From Auritidibacter sp. Marseille-P8566 (GTDB taxonomy: Bacteria; Bacteroidota; Bacteroidia; Flavobacteriales; Flavobacteriaceae), in NCBI GenBank assembly GCA_943325595.2, contig CALPQA020000028.1:1-10550 (forward strand): a stretch of DNA of 10,550 bases, read 5' to 3'. The translations under genes and the position numbers were made by a program. The notes below the pieces were generated by a model. That model did not search any database and was not told the DNA's origin. It saw nothing but the letters and a program-made list of their open reading frames with translations. Positions 1 through 6,720 of this stretch are shown here, one piece after another. Within the stretch, counting starts at the first letter, position 1; every line of letters begins with the position of its first letter.

Positions 1-725
1 AATGTTCTATTTTAAAAGTTGCCGTTTCTGAAGATGTACAAAATTGCGCAGATGAAGGAATTCAGATTTTCGGTGGAATGGGATTTTCAGAAGACACACC
101 CATGGAAAGCGCATGGAGAGATGCCCGAATTGCTCGAATTTATGAAGGTACAAATGAAATAAACAGAATGCTTTCAGTTGGAATGTTGATTAAAAAAGCA
201 ATGAAAGGACATGTTGATTTGCTAGGACCAGCTTCAAAGGTTCAAGAAGAATTAATGGGAATTCCTTCATTTGAAACTCCAGATTATTCTGAATTATTTT
301 CCGAAGAAAAGGAACTAATTGGTAAATTAAAAAAAGCATTTTTGATGGTTGCTGGAGGTGCAGTTCAAAAGTACGGCCCAGATTTAGATGAACATCAGCA
401 ATTATTAATGGTTGCAGCGGATATGCTTATAGAAATTTATATGGCAGAAAGCACCATTTTGAGAACTGAAAAAACAGCTAAAAAAATCGGTGCTGATAAA
501 GTCCAAGAACAAATTGCAATGGCGAAACTGTACTTGTACAAAGCCGTTGACATCATCAATCTTAAAGGAAAAGAAGGCATTATTTCTTTTGCTGAAGGTG
601 ATGAACAACGCATGATGCTAATGGGCTTACGCCGTTTTACAAAATATACGAATATGCCAAATGTTGTTGGTTTGAGAGAAACTATTACAAATAAATTGGT
701 GTCTACAAATGAATATTGTTTCTAA
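1..725 (+). CDS. Acyl-CoA dehydrogenase, C-terminal part (5' end outside window)
   Basis: This flavoenzyme family catalyses the first step of fatty-acid beta-oxidation, alpha,beta-dehydrogenation of acyl-CoA with electrons passed to an electron-transfer flavoprotein. The reading frame is open from the first complete codon (base 3), so the gene starts upstream; the ATG at 78 is an internal methionine. About 240 codons are visible. They include the conserved IQIFGGMGFSEDTPMESAWRD block and RIARIYEGTNEI, whose Glu (codon 144-146) aligns with the catalytic base of medium-chain acyl-CoA dehydrogenase (YEGT motif). Some 180 residues follow, forming the helical C-terminal extension seen in long-form (about 600 aa, VLCAD/ACAD9-like) enzymes common in Flavobacteriaceae. 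A strong hairpin terminator follows the TAA. Family assignment is firm; chain-length specificity cannot be read from this fragment. Confidence 0.95.
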   Translation, partial: CSILKVAVSEDVQNCADEGIQIFGGMGFSEDTPMESAWRDARIARIYEGTNEINRMLSVGMLIKKAMKGHVDLLGPASKVQEELMGIPSFETPDYSELFSEEKELIGKLKKAFLMVAGGAVQKYGPDLDEHQQLLMVAADMLIEIYMAESTILRTEKTAKKIGADKVQEQIAMAKLYLYKAVDIINLKGKEGIISFAEGDEQRMMLMGLRRFTKYTNMPNVVGLRETITNKLVSTNEYCF

Positions 726-753
726 AAAATAGTTTTTTTTAGTTAACGTTGGT

Positions 754-785
754 AAAAGTCACTTAATAATAAGTGACTTTTTTTT
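754..785 (+). terminator. Rho-independent terminator after acyl-CoA dehydrogenase
   Basis: A perfect 12-base inverted repeat (arms 754-765 and 770-781, core AAGTCACTT / AAGTGACTT) with a 4-base loop is followed by a run of T to 785. It lies 29 bases after the stop codon. The A-tract/T-tract flanks would also allow weak termination from the other strand, but the next gene is co-directional. Confidence 0.85.
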
Positions 786-884
786 GTAGTAATTTATGTC
801 AAAATTTTAATATAACATTAAGTAACAAAATTTCAATTTATAAGAAATTATACCTATTTTTATTGAAATATAAAATCTCTTGTT

Positions 885-1412
885 ATGAAAAAAATAGTCG
901 TTTTAATCTCAATCTTTATTGCTTTAATAATTGGATGTAAAAGCAATTCCTCAAATGGTGCTTCAAATAAATTAAATGTAGTTTTTGAAGCAAAAAGCAA
1001 CAGCAATGTTAGTGGATCAGGAATTTTTTCTGAAAAGAAAGGACAAGTAACCTTCACAGCAAATTTCAAAGGATTAAAACCAGGAATTAATGCAATTCAC
1101 ATTCATGAAAAATCGGATTGCACGGCCGCCGATGGAAGTTCTGCGGGTGGACATTGGAATCCAACGTTTAAAAAACACGGAAAATTAGGAAATGGAGAAG
1201 CCCATAAAGGTGATATCGGCAATTTCACAACTGATGAATTTGGAAATGGAACAATAACTTTTACAACTTCTGAATGGTGCATTGGTTGCGGTGATACAAC
1301 AAAAGATATAATCGGCAAAAGTTTAATCGTACATCAAGGTCCCGATGATTATATGTCGCAACCTGCTGGAAATTCAGGAGCTAGAGTAGCGTGTTCCGCA
1401 ATAATTAAATAA
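885..1412 (+). CDS. sodC: Cu/Zn superoxide dismutase, lipoprotein
   Basis: Converts superoxide to hydrogen peroxide and oxygen outside the cytoplasm. The 175-residue protein starts with a lipoprotein signal peptide (basic MKK, hydrophobic 4-16, lipobox IIGC with Cys18), so the mature enzyme should be membrane-anchored, either periplasmic or at the outer membrane. The SodC ligand set is complete: Cu ligands His72 and His74 (HIH), bridging His90 (GGHWNP), His150 (VHQGPDD); Zn ligands His98, His107 and Asp110 (HKGDIGN). Cys79 and Cys170 fit the conserved disulfide, and Arg167 (GARVAC) fits the electrostatic-guidance arginine. An extra CIGC pair (Cys132, Cys135) lies just before the active-site strand. 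The gene has no exact TAnnTTTG element upstream and stands alone after the terminator at 754-785. Function is near certain; the anchoring is a prediction. Confidence 0.96.
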   Translation: MKKIVVLISIFIALIIGCKSNSSNGASNKLNVVFEAKSNSNVSGSGIFSEKKGQVTFTANFKGLKPGINAIHIHEKSDCTAADGSSAGGHWNPTFKKHGKLGNGEAHKGDIGNFTTDEFGNGTITFTTSEWCIGCGDTTKDIIGKSLIVHQGPDDYMSQPAGNSGARVACSAIIK

Positions 1413-1430
1413 ACTAAATTTACATTTAAA

Positions 1431-1463
1431 TTGCTTAATAGTGATTGAAAATATTTAAATTTG
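1431..1463 (+). promoter_or_regulatory. Flavobacterial-type promoter for the LETM1-related gene
   Basis: TTG at 1431-1433 and TAAATTTG at 1456-1463 match the Bacteroidota -33 (TTG) and -7 (TAnnTTTG) elements, with a 22-base spacer inside the 17-23 range described for Flavobacterium. The -7 element ends 18 bases before the ATG at 1482, giving a short leader. It suggests the LETM1-related gene is transcribed independently of sodC, although read-through is possible because no terminator is visible between them. Confidence 0.6.
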
Positions 1464-1481
1464 CTACACTAATTCGAAGCA

Positions 1482-2678
1482 ATGATAAACCCATCTGCAA
1501 CTGGCTGGATTGACAAATTTTTTTTAGAACAAAAATCTTTTACGAATCCTGTTATCGAGACTTCTGACTATTTTTATTCAAAAGTTAGAGATACTGGCTT
1601 TATTTATGGATATATTACATCTTTACAAACTCCTGTTCTTGTAGACAATAAAGGATGGACAGAAGATGAAATGACAAAAGTTGCATTATTGAATACCCTG
1701 TTTGGTATTTATAAAAGTACAACTCTTGAAAACAATCCCGAAAAATATATTACAAAAGTTTTGTCTTTCTACAATGAGATGCATCCGGAAGGATTTAACT
1801 TATTTAAGAAAATTTTACCGAGTAATTCCAACTCTTTAAATTTAGAGAAAATAATTGATACTAGAATTCAAACTAATATCGATATCATTAACAAACAATT
1901 TTCTCACGTATTGACCAACGCGTTACTTTTTGTTGATGTTTTGGCTTTTCAATATTATTTAAAGCACAATTCTATTCCTGAAAAATATTTAAAAAAAATT
2001 GAAGAAACTATCATAAGTTTGGTTTCCTTGGCTTTAAAAACAAAATCAAATAAAACTAAGTACGACGATTTGCTTATAAAATTATTTGAAGCTTCCGTTC
2101 GTTATAGTAAGTTTTCAAATGTGAGTAATCAGAATTTAGAGGAAATGAAATTGGAGTCTTTTACCTCTGATTTAGAAAAATACTATTTGATTGATATGGC
2201 TGGAATGGCGTTGTGGAGTGATGGTATTATTGAAAAAAATGAAGCTTATTTTCTTCATAATTTGGCTGAAATAATGTCAGTTTCCGATGATTTTGTTTTG
2301 GAAAGTATTGCTAAAACAAATGAATTTATTACAGAACATATTAATGAAATCCCCTATTTCAAATATACAAATCCAGTAAAGCATTTTTTTGATCATACGA
2401 CTCAAAGTGTTGAAGTCTTAATTAGTCGCAACAAAAGCAGGCTGTTCAAGGAATTATCCGAGAGCAAAGAATTAATGGTTTTACTTGCTAAATCTACTCG
2501 ACGAGATTTAGATGAAAAAGAAAAGAAGAAAGTCAAAAAACAATTGTTGGATATTTGCAAATCGATTCCGTCTTTGACCATATTTTTGTTGCCGGGCGGT
2601 AGTTTGCTTTTACCGATATTGATAAAATTTATTCCAAAATTACTTCCATCGGCGTTTAATGAAAATTTAGAAGATTAG
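1482..2678 (+). CDS. LETM1-related protein with TerB-like domain
   Basis: A 398-residue protein that I recognise as the flavobacterial family named LETM1-related biofilm-associated protein. Residues 1-225 are a mostly helical region without a motif I can name. Residues about 230-285 (LIDMAGMALWSDGIIEKNE) look like a TerB/tellurite-resistance-type helical domain, with the acidic DG-I-E-NE pattern. Residues about 325-395 match the LETM1 core: LAKSTRRDLDEKEKKKVKKQ, then a hydrophobic segment (362-386) with PGGSLLLP, ending in KLLPSAF, close to the MLPSTF ending of mitochondrial LETM1. LETM1 is an inner-membrane cation/proton exchange factor; whether the bacterial relatives transport ions is unknown to me. 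There is only one hydrophobic stretch, so it is either a single-pass or peripheral membrane protein. The gene ends with a 4-base convergent overlap with the lysR-type gene. Confidence 0.8.
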   Translation: MINPSATGWIDKFFLEQKSFTNPVIETSDYFYSKVRDTGFIYGYITSLQTPVLVDNKGWTEDEMTKVALLNTLFGIYKSTTLENNPEKYITKVLSFYNEMHPEGFNLFKKILPSNSNSLNLEKIIDTRIQTNIDIINKQFSHVLTNALLFVDVLAFQYYLKHNSIPEKYLKKIEETIISLVSLALKTKSNKTKYDDLLIKLFEASVRYSKFSNVSNQNLEEMKLESFTSDLEKYYLIDMAGMALWSDGIIEKNEAYFLHNLAEIMSVSDDFVLESIAKTNEFITEHINEIPYFKYTNPVKHFFDHTTQSVEVLISRNKSRLFKELSESKELMVLLAKSTRRDLDEKEKKKVKKQLLDICKSIPSLTIFLLPGGSLLLPILIKFIPKLLPSAFNENLED

Positions 2679-2688
2679 TAATTACTAA
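2675..2688. repeat. 14-base perfect palindrome at the convergent stop codons
   Basis: TTAGTAATTACTAA reads the same on both strands and covers the plus-strand TAG (2676-2678) and the minus-strand TAA (2675-2677). It has no T-tract of terminator strength. It may simply reflect overlapping stop codons, or be a weak bidirectional end point, since no other hairpin separates these convergent genes. Confidence 0.5.
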
Positions 2689-3598
2689 TCCATGAAAAAT
2701 GATTGTTTTTTATTTCATTATTATTTTTATTAATAAAATCTAAATATGATTTAGCTACAGGACTTAACTTTTTCCCTTTCAACCAAATCAATCTCCAACT
2801 CGATATTATTGGAAGTTTTTTTATAGGAATAATTACAACATCTCCATTTTCCAGTTCGTTTTTCAACCCAATAAGAGGCATAATTGAAAGTCCCAAACCA
2901 GCTATAACAGATTGTTTAACAGCCTCATTGGACGTTAATTGTATTTTCATGTCTGGAATAATACCAGTTTTATCCAAAAAAGTTTCCATAGAAAATCTTG
3001 TAGCAGAACCCAACTCCCTATAAATCAAAGGGTACTTTGAAACATAATTTAATAAATTAAAATCATGATTTATTTCTATTGATTTATTTCCCACCAAAAA
3101 CAATTTATTTTCCATTAACGACATAGATTCAACAGCTATATCGTTCGGAAGAATTGATACTAAAGCAAAATCTATTTCATTATTTTTCAAAGATTTTGCT
3201 ACCTTACTTTTATTTGTAACATCCATTTCCAGTTCCACCTCAACATTATTTCTCATAAATTCTGATAGAAAATATGGCATTACATACTTACCTGTTGAAA
3301 CTATGGACAACTTTAACCTTCCAGACAATTGTCCTTTAAAAGCATGTGTTTTATAATTAATTGCATAAACTTCATTAATGATGTTCTCTGCTGCAAGAGC
3401 AATCTCTTTGCCAAAATCAGTTACATACAATTTTCTTCCAATAACTTCAGTCAGTTGAATATCAAATTGATTTTGAAAATTTTTTAATTGAATTGACACT
3501 GCAGGTTGAGTAAGATGTAATTCTTGTGCAGCGATTGTTATACTTTTGGTTTGAGTTATTTTCAAGAAAACTTGAAGTTGATGTAAGGTATAATTCAT
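2675..3598 (-). CDS. LysR-type transcriptional regulator, CbbR/CmpR-like
   Basis: A 307-residue regulator of the usual LysR length. The N-terminal winged helix-turn-helix spans about residues 3-62 (FLKITQTKSITIAAQELHL, TQPAVSIQLKNF), and the co-inducer-binding domain about 92-295. Several stretches recall the CbbR/RbcR/CmpR/CcmR branch: LSGRLKLSIVSTGKYVMP at 91-108 (compare GRLRLAV-TTAKYF-P), the DFALVS and LPNDIAVES segment, and RELGSATR at 194-201 (compare REPGSGTR). In autotrophs those proteins control RuBisCO and bicarbonate-uptake genes. The assignment to this branch is by eye and moderate; the LysR family itself is certain. The gene is divergent from the SPFH lipoprotein gene, the typical arrangement for an autoregulated LysR and its target, and converges on the LETM1-related gene with a 4-base overlap. 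Confidence 0.93.
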   Translation of the reverse strand: MNYTLHQLQVFLKITQTKSITIAAQELHLTQPAVSIQLKNFQNQFDIQLTEVIGRKLYVTDFGKEIALAAENIINEVYAINYKTHAFKGQLSGRLKLSIVSTGKYVMPYFLSEFMRNNVEVELEMDVTNKSKVAKSLKNNEIDFALVSILPNDIAVESMSLMENKLFLVGNKSIEINHDFNLLNYVSKYPLIYRELGSATRFSMETFLDKTGIIPDMKIQLTSNEAVKQSVIAGLGLSIMPLIGLKNELENGDVVIIPIKKLPIISSWRLIWLKGKKLSPVAKSYLDFINKNNNEIKNNHFSWISNY

Positions 3599-3622
3599 AA
3601 ATATATTTTATATATATAATTA

Positions 3623-3630
3623 CAAATATA
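3623..3630 (-). promoter_or_regulatory. -7 element of the lysR-type gene
   Basis: On the minus strand this reads TATATTTG, an exact TAnnTTTG match, 24 bases before the lysR-type start codon. I see no TTG at the expected -33 distance, so it may depend on an activator or be a chance match in very AT-rich DNA. Confidence 0.4.
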
Positions 3631-3653
3631 AATAAAAATATATGAATATATAT

Positions 3654-3680
3654 TGTGAATTTTGTAAAAAATAATTCACA
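3654..3680. promoter_or_regulatory. Candidate LysR operator, T-N11-A inverted repeat
   Basis: TGTGAATT (3654-3661) and AATTCACA (3673-3680) are perfect 8-base inverted arms separated by exactly 11 bases, so the inner T and A give the T-N11-A geometry of LysR-family boxes. The site lies in the 81-base divergent gap and its right arm ends on the first base of the SPFH gene's ATG. That position would suit repression of the SPFH gene; a LysR activator site would normally lie further upstream. Function is inferred from symmetry and location only. Confidence 0.45.
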
Positions 3681-4447
3681 TGAAAACACTAATTACAATT
3701 TTAATTTCAAGTTTTGCATTAACTAGCTGTGTAACTATTAAACCTGGAGAAGTTGGATTGAAACAAAAACTTGGAAAATTATCCGAACAAGTTTATCCTC
3801 AAGGACCTATTTTTTTCAACCCATTTACCTCTAAAATTGTACGTACCTCTATTCAAACTAGAAATTTAGAGTTGAGCTTAAACTTACCCAGTAAAGAAGG
3901 GCTAAGCATTACTTCACAAATTTCTATTCTATACAGATTAGAAAAAACAGAAGTAGTAAAAATTGTAAATGACCTCGGACTCAACTGTGAGGGCATTATA
4001 GCCAATGTATTTCGTTCTGCTTCAGCAGACATTTGTTCGCAATATTTTGCAAAGGATATGCATTCTGGCAAACGATCTGAAATAGAAGCCGATATTTTAA
4101 AGAAAATGTCTGGGAATTTATTAAACAAGGGTATTGTTATTGAATCGGTACTTATGAAAAGCATACAACTTCCTCAGGGATTATCTCAATCTATAGAAAG
4201 TAAATTAAGAGCTGAACAAGATGCAATGAGAATGGAATTTGTTTTACAACAAGAGAAATTCGAAGCAGAAAGAAAAATAATTGAAGCAAAAGGTACTAGA
4301 GATTCCCAAAAAATACTATCAGAAGGATTAACAAATGAAATTATTAAACTTAAAAGCATTGATGCTTTTAAAGAATTGTCTAAATCTCCAAATACAAAAA
4401 TTATTGTAACTGACGGCAAATCGCCCTTTTTAATAAACCAAGAATAA
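3680..4447 (+). CDS. SPFH/prohibitin-like lipoprotein
   Basis: A 255-residue protein of the SPFH (stomatin/prohibitin/flotillin/HflK-C) superfamily. It opens with a lipoprotein signal (hydrophobic 4-13, lipobox LTSC, Cys17), followed by IKPGEVGLKQKLGKL and a QGPIFFNPF turn typical of SPFH proteins. The SPFH domain covers about 18-170. Next comes a charged helical stretch, about 174-212 (LRAEQDAMRMEFVLQQEKFEAERKIIEAKG in part), the coiled coil through which these proteins oligomerise, and a short tail ending in KIIVTDGKSPFLI, like prohibitin C-termini. Family members form ring or cage scaffolds on membranes and often modulate proteases. Most are anchored by an N-terminal hydrophobic segment; a lipid anchor is less usual. 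The gene is monocistronic and divergent from the lysR-type gene. Its partner and role here are unknown. Confidence 0.85.
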   Translation: MKTLITILISSFALTSCVTIKPGEVGLKQKLGKLSEQVYPQGPIFFNPFTSKIVRTSIQTRNLELSLNLPSKEGLSITSQISILYRLEKTEVVKIVNDLGLNCEGIIANVFRSASADICSQYFAKDMHSGKRSEIEADILKKMSGNLLNKGIVIESVLMKSIQLPQGLSQSIESKLRAEQDAMRMEFVLQQEKFEAERKIIEAKGTRDSQKILSEGLTNEIIKLKSIDAFKELSKSPNTKIIVTDGKSPFLINQE

Positions 4448-4631
4448 ATTATGATTCATATTACAAATATTAAAAAGTCATCAAATATGTCTTTTAATCA
4501 GTAGATATAGCTTTATGAAATCAACTTTTACATCAAATTTCCATTGGTAAATACTTACTAGTAAAAAATGACAAACGGTGAAATGACTAAAAAGTAAAAA
4601 TTTATTTATATGAAATACTCAAATAAAAAAA

Positions 4632-4910
4632 ATGAAAAATAATCAAGAATTCAAACTTATAGACGGAACATTTTCAATTGAAGATGCCAATAGAGTGCTT
4701 ACAACATTGCTAAACTACAAAATCGATTATCACAATAGAGAAGATTTTAGCAATCATATTAGATTTAATAAAAATTTGGAACACTCAAAAAAACGTATTC
4801 AAGAACTTACTGAAGCAAAAGAGCAAATAAGAAGTCTTATTCTAAATTCTGAAACCGAAGATATTAAATTCGTAATCAAAAGCAATATTTCTATTGAAAT
4901 TGAAAAATAG
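4632..4910 (+). CDS. Small hypothetical protein, first gene of the sua5-sbtA operon
   Basis: A 92-residue soluble protein with no signal peptide or membrane segment. Visible features are DGTFSIEDANRVLTTLLNYKIDYHN at 11-35 (given here as a descriptive region), a charged helix at about 51-71 (SKKRIQELTEAKEQIRSL) and a beta-like tail KFVIKSNISIEIE. It feels like a small conserved Bacteroidota family, but I cannot name it. Reality is supported by its position: its TAG at 4908-4910 is followed after one base by the ATG of the DUF6671 gene, so the two are probably translationally coupled. It is about the size of the PII-like SbtB that partners SbtA in cyanobacteria, but I see no PII signature. The 184 bases upstream hold a weak inverted repeat (ATTAAAA 4469-4475 / TTTTAAT 4492-4498) and no clear promoter match. 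Confidence 0.75.
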   Translation: MKNNQEFKLIDGTFSIEDANRVLTTLLNYKIDYHNREDFSNHIRFNKNLEHSKKRIQELTEAKEQIRSLILNSETEDIKFVIKSNISIEIEK

Positions 4911-4911
4911 A

Positions 4912-5748
4912 ATGTTTCTAGAAAGAAAACTCCTTATTGCAACAAAACATCAGAAGGAGTCGGTAATTGCTCCCTTTTTTTGGGAAGAATTTAGAAATAA
5001 CTGTTTCACTTCAAACGCAATTGATACCGATTTACTTGGCACTTTTTCGGGTGAAATAGATAGAAAAGACGATGCCCTTTCAACCTTAAGAAAAAAATGT
5101 ATTCTATCCAATAGAGTCACCAATTGTGATTTAGTTATTGCTAGTGAAGGTTCCTTTGGGTCGCATCCATCACTGTTTTTTGCACAAGCAGATGAAGAAT
5201 TGATAATGCTAAAAGATTTTAAAAATGATATTGAAATTGTTGCTAGAGAAGTTAGTATGGATACCAATTTTAATGGGAAATCTATAACTAGCGAATCAGA
5301 TTTATTGGCATTTGCCGAACTTGTCAACTTCCCGAGTCACGCGATAATTCTAAAACCTAATGAGAAGAATTTTTCAAAAATATTCAAAGGAATCAACTCT
5401 AAGGAAATTTTGCTGAAAAATTATAATCAATTAAAACAAGAATTTGATAGCGTTTATGCAGAAACTGATATGCGAGCAATGTACAATCCAACTCGAATGA
5501 AAGTAATTAAAAAAGTGACTCAAAAGTTAATCGAAAAAATTAAAAATTTATGTCCAAAATGCGATTTTCCTGGTTTTGACATCGTAATTGCTAATTCTGG
5601 ATTGCCTTGCGAAAATTGTTTGTCAGCTACTCGATCCACGTTAAGTTATTTATACAAATGTAAAAAATGTTGCTATGAAAAAGAATTTCTTTATCCGAGA
5701 GGAATAGAATTTGAAGACCCAACTTATTGTGATAACTGTAATCCATAA
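4912..5748 (+). CDS. DUF6671 family protein with two C-terminal zinc ribbons
   Basis: A 278-residue cytoplasmic protein resembling DUF6671. The N-terminal part carries the blocks TKHQKE (11-16), TDLLGTFSGEI (39-49), ASEGSFGSHP (77-86) and RAMYNPTRMKVI (188-199), which I take as the conserved core; its activity is not known to me. The C-terminal 65 residues hold four CxxC pairs: Cys214/217, 233/236, 250/253 and 273/276, enough for two structural zinc sites and suggestive of nucleic-acid or protein binding. The ATG at 4912 is preferred over a TTG at 4894 because it leaves a one-base gap after the upstream stop, whereas the TTG would overlap that gene by 17 bases. sua5 starts 6 bases after the TAA, so the three are surely co-transcribed. 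A tRNA-related role is possible from context only. Confidence 0.85.
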   Translation: MFLERKLLIATKHQKESVIAPFFWEEFRNNCFTSNAIDTDLLGTFSGEIDRKDDALSTLRKKCILSNRVTNCDLVIASEGSFGSHPSLFFAQADEELIMLKDFKNDIEIVAREVSMDTNFNGKSITSESDLLAFAELVNFPSHAIILKPNEKNFSKIFKGINSKEILLKNYNQLKQEFDSVYAETDMRAMYNPTRMKVIKKVTQKLIEKIKNLCPKCDFPGFDIVIANSGLPCENCLSATRSTLSYLYKCKKCCYEKEFLYPRGIEFEDPTYCDNCNP

Positions 5749-5754
5749 ATAAAA

Positions 5755-6720
5755 ATGGCACAAATTTCAACCGATATATTTAAAGCCAAAAAAATTCTTG
5801 AAAACGAAGATTTAGTTGCTATACCCACAGAAACCGTTTATGGTTTGGCAGGAAATATTTATAGTGAAAAAGCTATAAATAAAATATTTAGTACAAAAAA
5901 TAGACCTGCAAACAATCCGTTAATCGTGCATATTCATTCTATAAAATTATTAGAAAAAATAGCCCTAGATATTCCCGAAAAAGCAAAAAAATTAGCAGAA
6001 TCATTTTGGCCTGGCGCTTTAACTTTAGTCCTAAAAAAAAACAAATCTATTTCATATAGTTTAACCGCTGGAAAAGAAACTGTTGCGGTAAGGGTGCCGA
6101 ATCATCCTTTGACTTTAGAGTTGCTAAAACAACTCGAATTTCCTTTAGCAGCACCAAGTGCAAACCCCTTTGGCTCAATAAGTCCAACGACTAGTCAACA
6201 CGTAGCCGATTATTTTACTGATTCCTTAGAAATGATTCTTGATGGCGGTAATTGTGAAAGGGGTATTGAATCGACTATTGTTGGTTTTGATAATGAAAAA
6301 GCAATTTTATACCGATTAGGATCAATTTCTATAGAAGAGTTAGAGTCTGTAATTGGCTCTATTCATATTGCCAATATAAATGATAGTACTCCAGACGCAC
6401 CGGGAATGTTAACTAGACATTATGCACCAGTTACAAAAACCATTTTATCAGAAAATATAGAGGATGAAATAAAAAAGCATCCAAAATCTAAAATTGGTGT
6501 TTTATTATTTCAAGATTCCGTTAATGATAATGAGAATATCATTAAAGAAGTACTATCAATTAAAGGTGACTTAAAGGAAGCAACCGCCAATTTATATGCT
6601 GCAATGCATCGATTAGACAAACAAAATTTAGATTTAATATTAGCTGAAAAGTTCCCTGAAAACGATTTAGGAAAATCAATTAACGACCGTTTAGAACGAG
6701 CAACAAAAAAAACAAATTAA
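5755..6720 (+). CDS. sua5: L-threonylcarbamoyladenylate synthase, Sua5 type
   Basis: Makes threonylcarbamoyl-AMP from threonine, ATP and bicarbonate/CO2, the first step of the t6A modification at position 37 of ANN-decoding tRNAs; TsaD with TsaB/TsaE then transfers the moiety. The YrdC domain occupies about 1-205 with all hallmark blocks: IPTETVYGLAGN (23-34), KNRPANNPL (48-56), FWPGALTLVL (84-93), VAVRVPNHP (110-118), APSANPFGS (133-141) and GIESTIV (170-176). The linker PGMLTRHYAP (216-225) and a C-terminal Sua5 domain to residue 321 make it the long Sua5 form, not the short TsaC. It is the third gene of the operon, 6 bases after the DUF6671 gene and directly abutting sbtA (TAA 6718-6720, ATG 6721). 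The shared substrate, bicarbonate, makes this adjacency notable. Confidence 0.95.
   Translation: MAQISTDIFKAKKILENEDLVAIPTETVYGLAGNIYSEKAINKIFSTKNRPANNPLIVHIHSIKLLEKIALDIPEKAKKLAESFWPGALTLVLKKNKSISYSLTAGKETVAVRVPNHPLTLELLKQLEFPLAAPSANPFGSISPTTSQHVADYFTDSLEMILDGGNCERGIESTIVGFDNEKAILYRLGSISIEELESVIGSIHIANINDSTPDAPGMLTRHYAPVTKTILSENIEDEIKKHPKSKIGVLLFQDSVNDNENIIKEVLSIKGDLKEATANLYAAMHRLDKQNLDLILAEKFPENDLGKSINDRLERATKKTN

Noticed and set aside
2703..3023. Plus-strand 106-codon open frame opposite the LysR effector domain
   Set aside because: It is a complementary shadow of a clearly conserved gene.
3462..3689. Minus-strand 75-codon frame covering the divergent promoter gap
   Set aside because: It overlaps the LysR helix-turn-helix coding region in another frame and the SPFH start; the composition is AT-driven Ile/Tyr/Phe.
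4451..4504. 17-codon ATG frame just after the SPFH gene
   Set aside because: Too short, with no spacing or conservation signal to support it.
4448..4631. Possible small RNA or terminator in the SPFH to operon gap (ATTAAAA/TTTTAAT dyad, TTACTAGTAA at 4555-4564)
   Set aside because: The dyads are short, AT-only or widely spaced, and no T-tract follows; chance is sufficient.
4632..4910. The 92-residue protein as an SbtB/PII-like regulator of SbtA
   Set aside because: The size is similar, but I see no PII-like beta-alpha-beta pattern or T-loop/C-terminal signature, and its central part is a charged helix.
4894..4911. TTG start extending the DUF6671 protein by six residues
   Set aside because: It would overlap the upstream gene by 17 bases; the ATG at 4912 gives a one-base gap and the expected N-terminus.
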